This document shows positions 10,115 to 22,056 of a DNA stretch of 64,000 nt, piece by piece (the stretch's first letter is position 1; each line of letters opens with the position of its first letter). A program made the position numbers and the translations under genes. The notes below the pieces were generated by a model. That model was not told the origin of the DNA and searched no databases. It worked only from the letters and a program-made list of their open reading frames with translations. The stretch is taken from positions 106,064,844 through 106,128,843 of the forward strand of contig CM059191.1 in the NCBI GenBank assembly GCA_030323885.1, in the 5' to 3' direction. The stretch is from Branchipolynoe longqiensis (taxonomy: Eukaryota > Annelida > Polychaeta > Phyllodocida > Polynoidae).

Positions 10115-12073
10115 TTAGTCGACATGCACCGTTAGCTCCTGGCAGAGTTGTCGCAACTCTACGTCAGTCATCCCCATTGTGAGGGCTTGGATCTGATCCC
10201 GAGTGGGATACAGCTCTCTCGTCGGCGGGTCCCGGCTTATGGGCCTCGGCGTCGGCGGCAGCTGTAATTTCTGAATCAGCACGGGGGCGTTTGGGGCAGT
10301 CGGCGTGGAGCAACAGGCCTGCGGAGCAACAGGCACTTGGGCGGGGCCTGCGTTCTCCCAACCTGCCCTTTTGGAGTAGTAGGCATGCAGACCCAGTAGT
10401 ATTATTACGACTACTATTGTGGCCCCGTTACTGCCAAACGTCACATAATGTCCCGGTCCCAGAATAGTTGACCACTCGTCTTCCAGGTCCGACTGTTCCT
10501 TCGTCCACCCCCACTCGTGTACATCCAGGAGGGGTACATTCACATGGGGCAGCATCCTCAGTTGCTTAGTTATGCGTGGGTGGACTTCTTTAGGCCAGCT
10601 GATGTTAAGTCGTGGCAAACTCAATGTAGGTGGTGAGCGTAGATGGATTCCAGTGTGGCCCAGCTCCACACCTCGGAGGACCCAGTCCTTGGATTCCAAC
10701 CGACAGCCGGCTGGCAGGTGTATCCTCCGAGGCCCATTTATCCTGATGGTGATCGGGGTCCGTGCGGCACATCGGAGGGTGACCTTGACCTCCGCTTAAT
10801 AGGCCACAACGATAGGATCCTCCGTCCCTGTTGCTGACTCATATATTACTGATGACACGTTTCCCCGTTTCGTGATTCGAATGGTGCACACTGGGGCCAT
10901 AACTCCTGATACCAGGGATGCCTCGCATGAAGGTGCGACCTCCTCCCGGGTGGGCCAGCACACTTTCGGCTGGTGCCCCGCACACTGTTTCGGCCGGAAT
11001 GTTGCACGAGTGAGTGTGTGGATGGCTACCTCCCGCATCCCCATGACTTGCCGCAACAAGGCGGCATTGAAACGGATCGGTACGTACCTCAGGGCATACC
11101 CGATATATTGGTCCTTGGAAACTCCAGGTAACACCAACCTGAAGGCCAGATGGTCTGGGGCTTCCCAGAGTGGTGTCACCTTCACATGCTGATAATACCA
11201 GTGGGAAGCCAGGGTTTCGTACCCTTGATCCCGCATCCGGCTCAGTACCGCTCGCAGTTGGTGTTGGGGCAGTAGATCTTCCGTCAATATGCCCCTCTCT
11301 AGTTGGATCTTCTGACGGTGGTACTGCCACCTTGCCTCCTCATAACTGTCCACCGCGATCTCAATCCCCAGGATACCTCCATCGATCGTCCTTGCTAATG
11401 TCATTTTCTGCACTTCCCATGCCTCCTTTGTCGCCTCCTGCGATGCTCTCTCGGCTAGTTGGTAGGCCAGATGAGTTTGATTTTGTACCAGCAGAATTCG
11501 GTTTGCATTATCTTGCACCAAGGACCGGGTCATGTTCATCACTGACACCATCTGCACCGCGTGATGTTTAAGTTTTTGGTGTCCTGCATACACTTCCCTG
11601 ATTATCTTCTGTAGTTTCTGCACATCGGCCGAAGTTGCCACACCGAACAGTGATCGTGCAGCCACCCCAACAAAGTCGAACAAGCCTCTCCTCTTACGGT
11701 TGAGTGTTAGTTCAAGGACCGGTTGTATTAACGAGAGTTGTTCCGGTCCCTGCTCCCCTTCCATCCGCTTTTGTAGCCTCTTCACGCGCTCCCTCCACAA
11801 CTGTCCATCCTCTTTGCTTGTCCATGCCTCCGCTTTACTAATGATGTGCGATATGTTCGCCAGCCACTTCCCTGTGTGTAGTACCGCTGGTGGGGAGATT
11901 GTAATTGCCACCGTCCATGCTCCCGCGACCGTTCGGATCGAGCTGGTTTCTATTATTTCTACTCCGTCATGGGTGAACAGGTCCGCGCCTGCTCCCATCC
12001 AACTCACTGCCAGTAGTACCAGTATGCAACACATGGCTACCATTTGTTGCGCTCCTCCGTTCCACTCACTCAC
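10115..12073 (-). pseudogene. env: env glycoprotein of the gypsy element (baculovirus F-like), one in-frame stop
   Basis: The frame begins at 12073, 27 bases after the pol stop, and spans about 650 codons to 10115. It has a hydrophobic signal peptide (residues about 11-29) and a tetrabasic cleavage motif at residues 126-129. A Gly/Phe-rich fusion-peptide-like segment follows, then a coiled-coil-like helical region. Near the C-terminus there is a transmembrane segment (about 10379-10430) and a cytoplasmic tail of about 85 residues. This layout is that of F-type envelope proteins of errantiviruses and baculoviruses. A single TAA at 10796-10798 separates the ectodomain from its membrane anchor, so this copy would yield an unanchored protein. 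The frame is otherwise open. The function in infection or cell transfer is family knowledge, not shown here. Confidence 0.82.
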
Positions 12074-12099
12074 TTACTTTTTTATTTTTTATTTTTTTT

Positions 12100-15000
12100 T
12101 CACTTGCACCACAGTCCCACTGCTGCCACACACAGTCTCTTCTCTGCTTGAGAAGTTTCGTTATCTGGTGCCAGTTCCTGGATCCTCTCCTTCTGTGCTT
12201 CCTCTACTGCCCATGTCCAACTTCTGGTGATCCTCCTGGGTGCTGGGGGTGTGGTGTCCGCGTTTCGTTTGCGCGACAATCCTGGGCGCCTCGGTGTTTC
12301 TGGTGGTGTGGTCCCTTGTCGTTCCCGGTGTGTCGGTGTGTCGTTGGTCTCCATGGGTGTTGTGTTGTTGCTTTCCATGGGTGTCGTGTTGTTGGTTTCC
12401 AGGGGTGTCGGGTCTGGTAGGTCCTCGGCCTTTGGTTGTGAAGGACTACTCTCTGATGTTGTTTGTGTACGCCGGCGCCGCTTTCGTGACACATTCCGTT
12501 GTAGTGGCGTATCCGCTTGGCTTGGCCGGCTTAGCTCTCCGCATTCCTGTGCCCGCCCTAATACCCTTCTTTGATACAGCGCACTCCTTTGTGTACGCGT
12601 GAGCCGTGTTCGCATACCTTCCCAATCCCCACCTGCCTCCACAAGCCTGATCCTCTCTCTGTTTATTGTTCGCCTTTTATTATTCGGCCCCACAACTGTA
12701 ATTACCGATCCCCTTACTCGTACCACAATGAAGCCATGGTCCCAGTATGGATCTAATGGCCCAGTCTCCATAGCTCTCACCAACACTTTATCCCCCACCT
12801 CCAAGTGGCCTGCGTTCATCCGCTGGGTGGCGCGTTCCTCGTTATATGCACGACTTTTCTCTGTGTTCTCTGCCGCTTCCTGTAATGCAATTGAGAGCTC
12901 GTCCACCCTTTGTGCCACTAACTCGTTGTTCAAACAGGTTTCCCGTTGGTACAATGTTCGGTGACTAGGCGGTGGGTGGTGTGCATACATGAGGTAGTAT
13001 GGTGAAAACCCCGAGATGTCTGAAATGCCCGTTCTAAGAGCATACAATGCCGTTCCCAGGTGTTCCTCCCATTCCGTGGCTCGGCGTTCACCAGTTTTCT
13101 CAACATCTCCTTTAATGTTCGATGTTGTCGCTCCAACCGTCCATTGCTCTGGGGGTGATAGGGGGCCGTGTGCCTGACATCCACTCCTGCCTCCTGTAGA
13201 TATCCTGATACTAGCGGATTTCTAAATTCACCCCCATTGTCCATTATGCAAACTGAAGGCATCCCATATCTCGCCACTAGTTCGTTCCTAACATAATCTG
13301 CCACCAAAACGGCTGTTTTCCGTGGTAGTGGTTTCGCTTCCACGAATCCCGTCGCATGGTCAATTACGGTGAGGATATATCTATTCCCAGCTGGGGAAAT
13401 AGGGAATGGCCCGCACATATCTAGTGCGATGATATCGCCCATATTTTGCGCGATTGGCATCGGTGTGGGTGGAGGGCGTTCCTTCCTTTGTTTATTTACT
13501 GCACATTTCGGACATTTTGTGAGAAACACATACACCTCTTTTCGCATTCCTGTCCATTTGTATCTTTCCTGGACTCGTGTCAGCGTTTTCCTCATCCCCT
13601 GGTGGCAGACTTCCTGGTGGGCTCTCCTCATCACCCTCTCTCATGCACTAGGTGGCAGCACCAGACGGGGGTATTCCGGACGGCCTGGGGGTGGTTTCAG
13701 TGAGTAGAGGAGATCTCCATGAAGGATGTAATCATCCTCCAGCATCGCCCCCAGCTCATATTTGGGCATCCCTCGTTGCTCTCGAGCCAGTGCCTCTGGC
13801 TCTAGACCGTCAAACTCCCACGGTATTCCTTCCAATTCACAGAACGCCGCCATTTCTGCCTCTAGGAATGGAGGTGGATGCGGTGCAACTGGTTTTTAAT
13901 CGTGAAAGAAAATCCGCCCGTACGTTGTTGGTGCCCTTCCGGTATTCGATCGGTGCCGCGTATTCTGCTAGGAGCACCGCCCAACGTTGAATCCTGGTGT
14001 TGTTGATTTCTGCCAAAAAGAGCGACTTTAATGGTTTGTGGTCCGTGATGATCACAAACTCTGCACCTTGTAAGTACGGTCTCAATTTTGTGAGTGCATA
14101 AATCACAGCAAAGGCCTCCTTCTCAATCATTGGGTATCGCTGCTGGGTCTCTGACAGTTGCTTTGATATGTACGTGATGGGGCGCTCAATGCCGTTCTCA
14201 TCTGATTGCACCAATATTGCTCCCACACACCAATCCGAGGCATCTGTATACAGCCTGTATGGTTGGTCCGGTCGGGGATATGCCAACACCACATCTTTGA
14301 TTAGTGCATCCCGCAGGGCTTCCCATGATTTGTTGCACACATCTGTCCAGACAAACGGTCGGAACCGTTTTGTCAGCTCTGTCAGTGGCCGAGCGATTTC
14401 CGCATATCCTGGTATTAGCGACCTGTAATACCCTGTCATCCCTAGCAGTCGGCGTACCCCTTTCACATTGGTGGGAGGTGCCATCTCACAGATGGCCTCC
14501 ACCTTCTCCGGACAGGGTCTGAGTCCCTGTGCGCTCACGATGAATCCCAGCAGTTTAACCTCCGTTAACCCAAAGTGACACTTTGATTCTTTTGCCGTCA
14601 ACCCGTGATCTTCAAATGCTTGTAGTACTTCTGTCACATCCCGCTCATGGTCTTCTACCCGCTTAGAGTAGATCACGACATCGTCAAGGTACACCATTGC
14701 CGTCTTCCCCAGGAATTTAGAAATTACCGCATTCATCATTCGCTGGAACATTGCTGGTGCGTTTGCCAGCCCGAATTGACAACGAGTGAATTCAAATAGC
14801 CCTCGGTGACATGTGATGGCTGTCTTCTCGATGCTTTCTTTGTCCATCCTGACCTGCCAGTATCCACTCCTCAGATCGAGTGTCGTGAATATTACTGCAC
14901 CCTCTAAGGAATCGAAAATGTCTTGGATTTGCGGAAGCGGATAGGCATCTTTCTTTGTAACACTATTGAGCTGGCGATAGTCGGCACACACCCTCACAGA

Positions 15001-15636
15001 TCCATCAGGCTTCGGGACTAGTGTGAGTGGGCTGGCCCATGGTGACGCACTCGGGCGGATGATACCCTGTGCCAGCATCTTATCTATCTCCTGGCTGATG
15101 ATCTTCCGCTTTGTCAGCGGTACCCTGTATGCCCGTTGTTTGATGGGCATTGCCTTACCTGTATCAATTGACATTGTCAGGATATCTGTTGTTGTGATGG
15201 GTGCCTCTTTCTCGGGAAATACCTTCGGGAATTGTTTTTTCCAATAGTCTATTTCGGCATAGGCACCCGCCATTTTTTCATCTCCTCCTCTCCTCTGCAA
15301 GTGTGGGTGTTGCTTCTGGCCCAACTTGACTACAAATTTCTCATAGTCTACTACCGCATTCAACCCCTCTAAGATGTCATTTCCCACGAGCATATCATGG
15401 TCCATCTCCTCCACTACGTGTACATCAAACGTCTTGCCCTCTACTTGCACTGTCCCCACTCCTTTTGATTTAATTACATGTCCCGATAATGATTTTAATT
15501 GTAGGCCTGCTTTAATACACGGCATCCTCCCTGTCTGTTTACACACCGCCCTCCACTTGTCACTTCTCATCATCGAGCGACACGCACCAGTATCAATTAG
15601 GGCAATGTTACTCACTCCTCCTATAACAAGTTCCAC
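12100..15636 (-). pseudogene. pol: gypsy pol polyprotein (protease, RT, RNase H, integrase), frame broken three times
   Basis: Protease with an active-site DTGA motif lies near 15600. RT covers about 15100-14400, with a YLDD active site near 14690. RNase H begins at TDAS near 14240. The integrase H2C2 module is near 13600-13500. The catalytic core D, D and E fall in ALDMCGPF, MDNGGEF and NGRLERQ. A C-terminal domain (VGDKVLV) is followed by an unusually long Pro/Thr-rich tail with tandem TTPME(S/T)N(N/D) repeats. The frame shifts at about 13890 (an A-run) and about 13085, and is stopped by a TGA at 13641-13643. The order and spacing match a complete pol. It abuts gag (ends 15660) and env (starts 12073). 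Confidence 0.88.
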
Positions 15637-15659
15637 ACATGCCCTACCGTCTGGTGCGC

Positions 15660-16898
15660 CTAACCATTTTTTGATGCCGACATGGCTGCTATTGTAGCTT
15701 CGACCACTGCCTGGATCTTCGCCTCCTTAGTGGGGCATTCCCGTGCAAAGTGGCCATACAGGCGGCACTCAAAACACCGAACCTCGGTCAGTGGGCGCCG
15801 TGCCCGTGCTGGTGGTGCTTCTGCGACTGGCGGCGACTGTGGCTGGGTGGGTGCATAGCAGGGCGGGAATGTTGCTTGAGTCGTGTGCCCTACAGCTGGC
15901 ATGCCATTCATTCCTTTTAATACCAGGCCCAGTTGTTTAGCGATGCCCTTGATCTCACCTTGTAGCATTTTTTGTTGTGTGAAATCCTCCCGCATCTGGT
16001 TCATCATATCTATTGTCACCCTCGGCTGCACAGGCATTTGCGCCGCTACTGGCTCCACTGTTGGGATGGTGGTCTTCCCCCTTCCTTGGGCCAGACTGTG
16101 GAGCCCGTCCTCGAGGGTGCGTCGCATTTCTTCCAGTGCTCCAACTTCCATCGGCTCTTCCACCCGCATGGTTCTTCCTCCTCGTATCTGTAATGCCTGG
16201 CTGGACGCTGTGGTCTCTACATCCACAATCCGCATTGCCTCCTCCAGATTCTTCGGCTGCTCCCTACACACCAACTTGCGCAGCTCCGCATCCCTTAATC
16301 CTGCCACATACTCCTCTGTTAGTATTTCTGCCATGAGCGGGGTGGTTATTTCTGTCACCGTGTGTGCCTGCTGACATGCATGTAAGTATCTCTGAGAATA
16401 CCTCCGTGCCTCTTCGTACGGTTGCTGCATTAAATTTTTCAATTTCGTCCGTAAATACTGCCGTTCGTTTTGGTCAAGGAAGGATTTAGTGATGACCTCC
16501 CTCACCACTGGCCATGTCCGTTCTGTCACATCTATACCCATGCGTGTGGTGTGGATCAGTGTACGCAGTGCACCCGTAGCCCGACACATCGCCAACGATA
16601 GAACTTGGCCTTCTGGTGCTTTCGACCACTCTGCCGCTATGTCCAGCCCCTCTATCCACTGCCTCAGCTCCTCCCTGTTTAACCCGTCAATTATATTTAG
16701 GGTCTTACCGTAGTCTTTTAACTTGTTCCACGTGTGATTCATCGCTTTTAGCTGTGTGGATGGGTCTGCTGGCGTGTTGAATTCTTGTAATTGTGCCAAC
16801 TCTGCATCTATCTGTTGTACCTGCAACTGCAGCGCTTGTAGCTGTGCTACCATCTGTATCCTCTCGTCCATCATCCGCCGGCTCTGCTCCTCCTCCAT
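15660..16898 (-). CDS. gag: gypsy gag (capsid/nucleocapsid), intact
   Basis: A 412-residue ORF starts 178 bases inside the 5' LTR boundary. The N-terminus is a Gln-rich coiled coil (residues about 5-45). A retrotransposon-gag helical region with the LNREELRQWIEGL and FLDQNERQYLRTKLKNLMQ segments follows. A Pro-rich stretch then leads to one CCHC zinc knuckle (CFECRLYGHFARECP) near residue 375. The product packages the element RNA. It is uninterrupted, unlike pol and env. It ends 23 bases upstream of the pol frame, which is in a different register, so frameshifting or re-initiation would be needed to reach pol. Confidence 0.88.
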   Translation of the reverse strand: MEEEQSRRMMDERIQMVAQLQALQLQVQQIDAELAQLQEFNTPADPSTQLKAMNHTWNKLKDYGKTLNIIDGLNREELRQWIEGLDIAAEWSKAPEGQVLSLAMCRATGALRTLIHTTRMGIDVTERTWPVVREVITKSFLDQNERQYLRTKLKNLMQQPYEEARRYSQRYLHACQQAHTVTEITTPLMAEILTEEYVAGLRDAELRKLVCREQPKNLEEAMRIVDVETTASSQALQIRGGRTMRVEEPMEVGALEEMRRTLEDGLHSLAQGRGKTTIPTVEPVAAQMPVQPRVTIDMMNQMREDFTQQKMLQGEIKGIAKQLGLVLKGMNGMPAVGHTTQATFPPCYAPTQPQSPPVAEAPPARARRPLTEVRCFECRLYGHFARECPTKEAKIQAVVEATIAAMSASKNG

Positions 16899-17058
16899 GT
16901 TGTGTGTTTTTGTGATCTAGCACCTGTATACTGCACAATACTCCTGCTTCTGATCACCCTATACACCACCTCCTATTATTTCATGAACTTACTTGGCCTC
17001 TTGCGAGTATTTACTTTTACAAGTAAATCTTCTTGTCTGTCGTCATTGTCTCATCATT

Positions 17059-17076
17059 GTCTCGTCGTGGTCGCCA
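17059..17076 (-). promoter_or_regulatory. tRNA primer-binding site
   Basis: On the minus strand TGGCGACCACGACGAGAC directly follows the 5' LTR. It begins with TGG, complementary to a tRNA CCA end. I do not assign the tRNA. Confidence 0.65.
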
Positions 17077-17436
17077 TGAAAGGTCCGGTCCTGGGCCTTT
17101 GCAGTATCGTCGTGGAAGAACAGGAACACAACACAGCGGTTTGGTATGCAGGTGGAGGAATCTCTTTAATATCACACAGTACAGCTCTTATATTCTCCCT
17201 TTCTCTTGATAAGTCACAACATGCTCTCTCCCACCAGCAGGCCCAACTCAATCCTGCAACACAACCTTCATTGTCCCTATTCTATTTCAGGCACACTAAT
17301 TACATTTCAGAGTAAGCAGCTTTCCTCTCAGTAGCCTGGAGCCACCTCCCAGCTTTTCTACTCTGGCTCTATAACTCTTCATTAACGTTTGGGCCTGCTG
17401 CACTAAGTTAGCCCTTTCCCAACTACAGACTTTACA
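17077..17436 (-). repeat. 5' LTR of the env-bearing gypsy element
   Basis: The partner of 9638-9997, 360 bp long, flanked by the duplicated ACAT at 17437-17440. Confidence 0.93.
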
Positions 17437-17440
17437 ACAT

Positions 17441-17880
17441 GACAAAATAACCAAAAACATAACAAACCACTGATAAGTCACCCAATAACATGTCAACCTT
17501 ACGAAAATATAGGCGCAGATCTATTCTAAATAAATCACGAGAACTACATAATAACGGTAGATTACTACACTAAATACCCAGAAGTAACTTTCTTGAAGGA
17601 TACAACATTCGCCATGGTATTCAAAGCTATGAAGGATAACTTTGCAAGACATGGTATTCCAAGCCGAGTAGTTTCGGACAACGGTCCACAGTTTAAGAGC
17701 CATGAATACAAAGAATTTGCACTTCATTATGGGTTCACAGCCACATACTCGAGTCCCCAGTATGCCCGAAGCAAAGGCCAAATTGAAAGATTTCTCCAGA
17801 CAATAAAAAACATGCTAAAAAAATGTCTAGACACGAAAACAGATTTTCAGCTGGCGTTGCTCAACTATAGGAATAGTTGA
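17441..17880 (+). pseudogene. second gypsy pol, continuation (integrase core)
   Basis: The host pol interrupted at 9637 resumes here. Reading on from ACAT gives the integrase linker (HNKPLISHPI), then GADLF with a stop, then VDYYTKYPEV with the first catalytic Asp. SDNGPQF carries the second Asp and SKGQIERF the Glu, and the frame ends in LLNYRNS with a stop at 17878-17880. The DDE residues are conserved. Sequence from 17881 to 18155 is a noncoding remnant. It includes a tandem GGCCCACCCAACT and a TATATGTTCAAAGTGTGCATT block shared with 46448-46470, the 3' end of another gypsy copy. Confidence 0.82.
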
Positions 17881-18155
17881 TTTCTGGCCCACCCAACTGG
17901 CCCACCCAACTGGCACCCCAACTTGACCTGTACTGAATTGAACCTAAATGAATCTGAGTGAATAAAAGACGCATTATATACTACTTCTGTCACCACCTCC
18001 GTGAATTATATGTTCAAAGTGTGCATTGTTCATGTTGCCAGTAACATGAATAATTAATAGCGATGGAGACTGCTCTAGTCTGCTGTGTGGCCTTGCTCCT
18101 GGCAATATTAACTATGCTTGTGCCAATTACCAGTAAATTGTCAGGATTTCCAATT

Positions 18156-18291
18156 GGCTCATAATTTCCAAATTGTGGTTGATCCGGCGGGGAGCCCGAG
18201 ACGGTCACATCTCCATGCACCGCACGCTCCCTCACACCCCTCCCCCCCTCTGACCTGCATTCGGGCTACTGGTTCTCTCCGTATGGATTTA
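18156..18291 (+). repeat. split direct repeat A1
   Basis: 136 bp from GGCTCATAATTTCC to GTATGGATTTA. It matches A2 at 22151-22286 with about two differences. Confidence 0.88.
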
Positions 18292-18297
18292 TCAACA

Positions 18298-19846
18298 GCA
18301 ACTCCCGTCTCCACCCACGAATCACCCACGTCAAACGGAGTCAAACGGATTAAAAGCGCCCCCACATCACGCAACATTATGCAAAGAACCCGCAGAGCCG
18401 CAGCTGTCAGGGGCCGACCCGCGAAACACGCCACACGGAAGGCGACAACCCCGCCATCCGACGCGAGCGACTCCATTCACTCACAAGATGGCGGCGCATC
18501 CCCACGGCCACCCACACCACCGCCCCGGCCCTCGCCGGTAGCGCGGCAATCGACTTGCGCGCGGGAGCCGTCGGCAAAAGCAAAGCAAGCCGACGGAATG
18601 AGCCGCATGCAGGCGTCCATCGACGCCATCGAGAAGAGGTGGAACACCTTGGAGCAACATGCCGCAAATCAGAGGCGAGAGGCAGCCGAACAACGCGCGC
18701 AGATGTCGGCCCAGAGCAAGCTGCTCACGGAAGCCACCGCGGCGATGGCGGCAGTCGCGGCAGGCATGCGCCACCCGGACCCTCCGGTGGCGGCCCCGGC
18801 TACGCCCCACAACCCGCCCAGCCGGCCTGCCAGGCCGCCTCGCGTCCACCACCACCGCAGCCGAGCCAGATCCCTCTCCCCGGCCTCCCCCTCACCAGCT
18901 CCGGCGAGGAGCCGGAATGGTTCGCACCCTGGGCGCACCCCCGACGCAAGCTTCAGCGCGTGGTCGTCGCCCTCACCCAGCCCGCCCCGACACAGACCCA
19001 GGCGCCCCGAGGCCGCGCCCGCCCTCGGGAGAATCGCCTCCAACCACCGACAACACGACAGCGACTACGGCGCCGCGCACGCCCCCGACCGGCGCGCCGC
19101 GCACCGCCGACAACATGCTGGTAACGACTACGAGAGGGGCGCCCGCTCCACGGCCGAGGAGGCGGTACGCCTCATCGTAGCAGCTGCGGACGGCAAGGGA
19201 CACACCCGTAAAAAAGGTATTCCGAATAAATATATATTTCCTTATGACTTGGTCGAGCGAGGCGATGAGGGGAAGGCGGTGAAGAAGGGCGAGGCGACGA
19301 GGGAGGAATATACTCTCGGTCTCAAATGCCTCGAGCACCAACGCGGCTTTCCCGAGGCGGCGTTGCTCGCCCTATCCAACCATCAGGAGATGGTGGCGCA
19401 GGACAACTGCCGTCGTCCGCCGCTATTCAGAGGAAATATTCACGCGGATAGCCGACGGTAGGCTCCCGAGAGGCTGGGAGGACGAGGCGGCGATCAACGT
19501 GGTCCGTATTGAAATAATGGCGATGGCGGGCCACGCCCCCGCCACCGCCGCCACCTCGGCCGATCATCAACAAACCGGGAAGCACCAGAGGCCCGGCACC
19601 GACTCCCGCGCCCAATACGACCGGGCGGCGATCGGTGCACCGTGCCCGGCATGGAACAAAGACCCAGGCTCTTGCGACAAGGCGTCGAAGGGCGGGTCAC
19701 ACGGTTCTGGCGCGCAAAAAATGGCGCACGTGTGTGGGTACTGCGCGAACGTGCGCAAAATCACAACCAACCACTCCGAGGCGAGCTGCTTCTCGAAGAA
19801 GTCCCGAGACCGCCCCGGCAAGAACTCTCAGCGGGATTTTTAGCGC
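18298..19846 (+). pseudogene. YR-retrotransposon Gag-like ORF1 (small deletion/frameshift near 19410)
   Basis: The frame encodes a basic, Pro/Ser-rich N-terminus, then a coiled-coil segment (MQASIDAIEKRWNTLEQHA). A conserved core follows (KKGIPNKYIFPYDLVERGDEGKAVKKGE, in part). Near 19410 about ten bases are missing relative to the homologue at 55448-56857, and the frame shifts. It continues as VVRRYSEEIFTRIADGR to a stop near 19843. The C-terminus carries a cysteine/histidine module (CPAWN..C..SHG..HVCGYCANVR..H..C) shared by all four YR Gag proteins in this window. The likely role is RNA binding and particle formation. The family is recognised by homology within the window, not by a named domain. 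Confidence 0.7.
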
Positions 19847-20519
19847 GATGGCGGGAGGACACGCCACCCGCCCCGCCTCGTGCGATCCCGCCCGGACCCA
19901 CGGAACGCCCACCGACAGCCGACGCGGAAGCGAGCCGCGCGCGCCACGAGGCTCGCCAGGCACTGGAAGCCGCCCCGACCCCGACTGGCTTCAGCCCCGA
20001 TGGCCACGGGGCGGCCCCTCGTGACGTCACGGGCCGCCCTGCCGCAGCTGACACAGCCCCAGCACACCCGGCCCCCGCCTCCGGCGGGGGACCCTCCCGT
20101 GACGTCACGCCCCGCGCGCAGCACTGGCGCCGTCTGGAGGATACCCCCGGAGTCTCCGCCCCGGGCGGGGAACCCCCCGGTGGCGTCACCCCGCGCGCGC
20201 GGCACTGGCGCCGCCTGGAGGATGCCCCCGGAGTCTCCGCCCCGGGTGGGGAAGCCCCCGGTGACGTCACGCCACTCGGACCCCGCCGGCGCCACCTGGA
20301 GGATTCCCCCCCAACTACCAACATAAACATTGGCCGGCCGGGGGACACGCCCTCATATGACAGTTTCGCTCGCCAGTTCGGCGCCCCCGGTAACTCATCC
20401 ACACCGTCAGCCCCCGACCCGACCCGTGCCTGTGCGCTCTGTGACGTGACCGCACATGCGCCCAACCCCGGCGGCGGCGCCGATGACCCCCTCCTGCAGA
20501 ACACTCTTCCCGCACCCCG

Positions 20520-21583
20520 CCCACCCCGGCCGAGTACAGAGCCACCCTCGACTCATTCTGGCCGGTCCTCTCGGGCGAGGGTTGGGCCGCCTACCCCCTA
20601 TACGCCCGGGCATACGCGGCCGCCCGGTCCTCGGCCCTCTCGAACTTTTTGGCAGCCCGAGTCCCGGTCCCATCAGACCTCATCATTGCCGAATGGCGCC
20701 GGGTGCTCCGCGGGCACGACAACCCCACGCTCCTCGACCATCTCGAATTCGGGTTCCCGGCCAACTACACCGCGCCGGGCCCCCCCACGCCAACATACAA
20801 GAACCACCGCGAGGACCCCGACTTCGCCCGCCACGTCTCAAGCTACGCCGAGGAGGAGCTGCGCCGAGGCGCGCTCCTCGGACCCTTCGCGGTCCCCCCC
20901 TTTACGCCATGGGCGCAGTGCAGCCCCATCGTGACCAGGCCGAAGTCCACCCCCGGCAAGCGCCGCGTCATCGTGGACCTCTCCTTTCCCCCAGGCTGCA
21001 GCGTCAACGCGGGCATCCCCAGGAGGGAGTACCTCGGCCGCCCCCACGCATACACACTTCCCGCCGCCTCTGACCTCGGCCGGCTTGTCGTCCGAGAGGG
21101 GAGGGGCTCGTTCTGCTGGTCGGCCGACGTCTCTCGGGCCTACCGGCAGCTGCGCGCCGACCCCCTCTCCACCCCACTCTTCGGCATCATCATCGACGGG
21201 CTCACCTACGTCGACATTGCCCTGCCCTTCGGCTGCCGGACCTCGGGCGCCGCCTGCGTCCGCGTCACCTCTGCTATCGTCTGGGCCCTCGTGCGACGCG
21301 GCTTCTACAGTGATGTCTACGTCGACGACTTCGTCGGGTGCGAGGCCACCTTCCTCGCAGCGATGCGCGCCTTCGACGCCATCCGCGCGCTCTGCGAGGC
21401 GCTTGGCCTCGCCCTCGCCCCCGACAAATGCTGCCCGCCCACGGTCTGCCTCGTATGGCTTGGCATCGAGTGCGATACCGAGGCCATGACGCTTAGGATC
21501 CCCGACCGCAAGCTCCGCGAGGTCGTCGAGGAGTGTGAGCGCTGGCTCCGTCGCCCCACCCTCACCAGAAGGGCCCTCCAGCC
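20520..21583 (+). pseudogene. reverse transcriptase of the YR element, truncated before RNase H
   Basis: RT of DIRS/Ngaro type. It opens with FWPVLSGEGW and NFLAARVPVPSDL, then LDHLEFGFPANY, then the motifs KRRVIVDLSFPPG, WSADVSRAYRQL, LPFGCRTSGAACVR and the active site VYVDDFVGCE. The catalytic YVDD is intact. The sequence follows the homologue at 53222-54671 as far as LTRRALQ. It then jumps at about 21583 into recombinase sequence, so the RT connection end, RNase H and the recombinase N-terminus are lost. A frameshift near 20530 separates it from a Pro-rich upstream linker (19850-20520), which holds three imperfect copies of a roughly 75-base GTGACGTCAC..CACTGGCGCC unit. Confidence 0.78.
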
Positions 21584-22056
21584 TGCGCGTCGCCTCGTCC
21601 AAGACCATCCGGTCGGCCGCGCAGGCGGTCTCGATCTTCGTCCCCGCCATTCCCGGCTCGCCCATCTGCCCCCTCCGGGCGTGGAGGCGCGCCCTCGACC
21701 TGACGCCCGCCCCCGCTGACGCCCCCGCCTTCCTGGCGCGCGCGGGCGTCCCCCTCACTCCTCGCGACGTGACCCCCCTCATCCGCGCCGCCCTGCGTGG
21801 AGCCGGTGTCCCCGGAGCTGATGCCTACACCATGCACGGCCTCCGCAGGGGCGCGGCGCAGGCCTGCGCGTCGAGGGGGGTCGACCTCTCCGCGATAATG
21901 GCGCAGGGAACCTGGGAATCCGACGCCGTCCACGCCTACGTGCCCAAGCTGGCGGCGTCTGACGCCCCGAGAGCCCTGGCACTTTGCTTTGGGTCGGCTC
22001 CCGGGCCTACCTCCTCCCAGAGTGCTCCCTCAGCGGACATGGACCAGGTTGATTGA
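21584..22056 (+). pseudogene. tyrosine recombinase catalytic half of the YR element
   Basis: After the deletion joint the frame reads SSKTIRS (conserved Lys) and GSPICPLRAW. It then reaches HGLRRGAAQ (His-x-x-Arg), MAQGTW and VHAYV with the nucleophilic Tyr, and stops at 22054-22056 inside B1. The first catalytic Arg block (LRQS) falls in the deleted part. This placement of the recombinase last, ending inside the B repeat, is also seen in the element at 32484-38013. Confidence 0.8.

Larger units (their letters stand above)
9638..17436 (-). mobile_element. env-bearing Ty3/gypsy (errantivirus-like) element, complete with both LTRs
   Basis: A full-length element of 7799 bp on the minus strand with LTR, primer-binding site, gag, pol, env, purine tract and LTR. 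It sits inside an older plus-strand gypsy pol. The host frame around the integrase zinc-binding region ends at 9637 and continues at 17441, and the four bases ACAT are duplicated at 9634-9637 and 17437-17440. The two 360-bp LTRs differ at about three positions, which suggests a fairly recent insertion. Even so, pol carries two frameshifts and one stop, and env carries one stop. Confidence 0.9.

Noticed and set aside
20838..21782. 314-residue minus-strand frame
   Set aside because: It is antisense to the RT and recombinase of the YR element; GC bias keeps it open.
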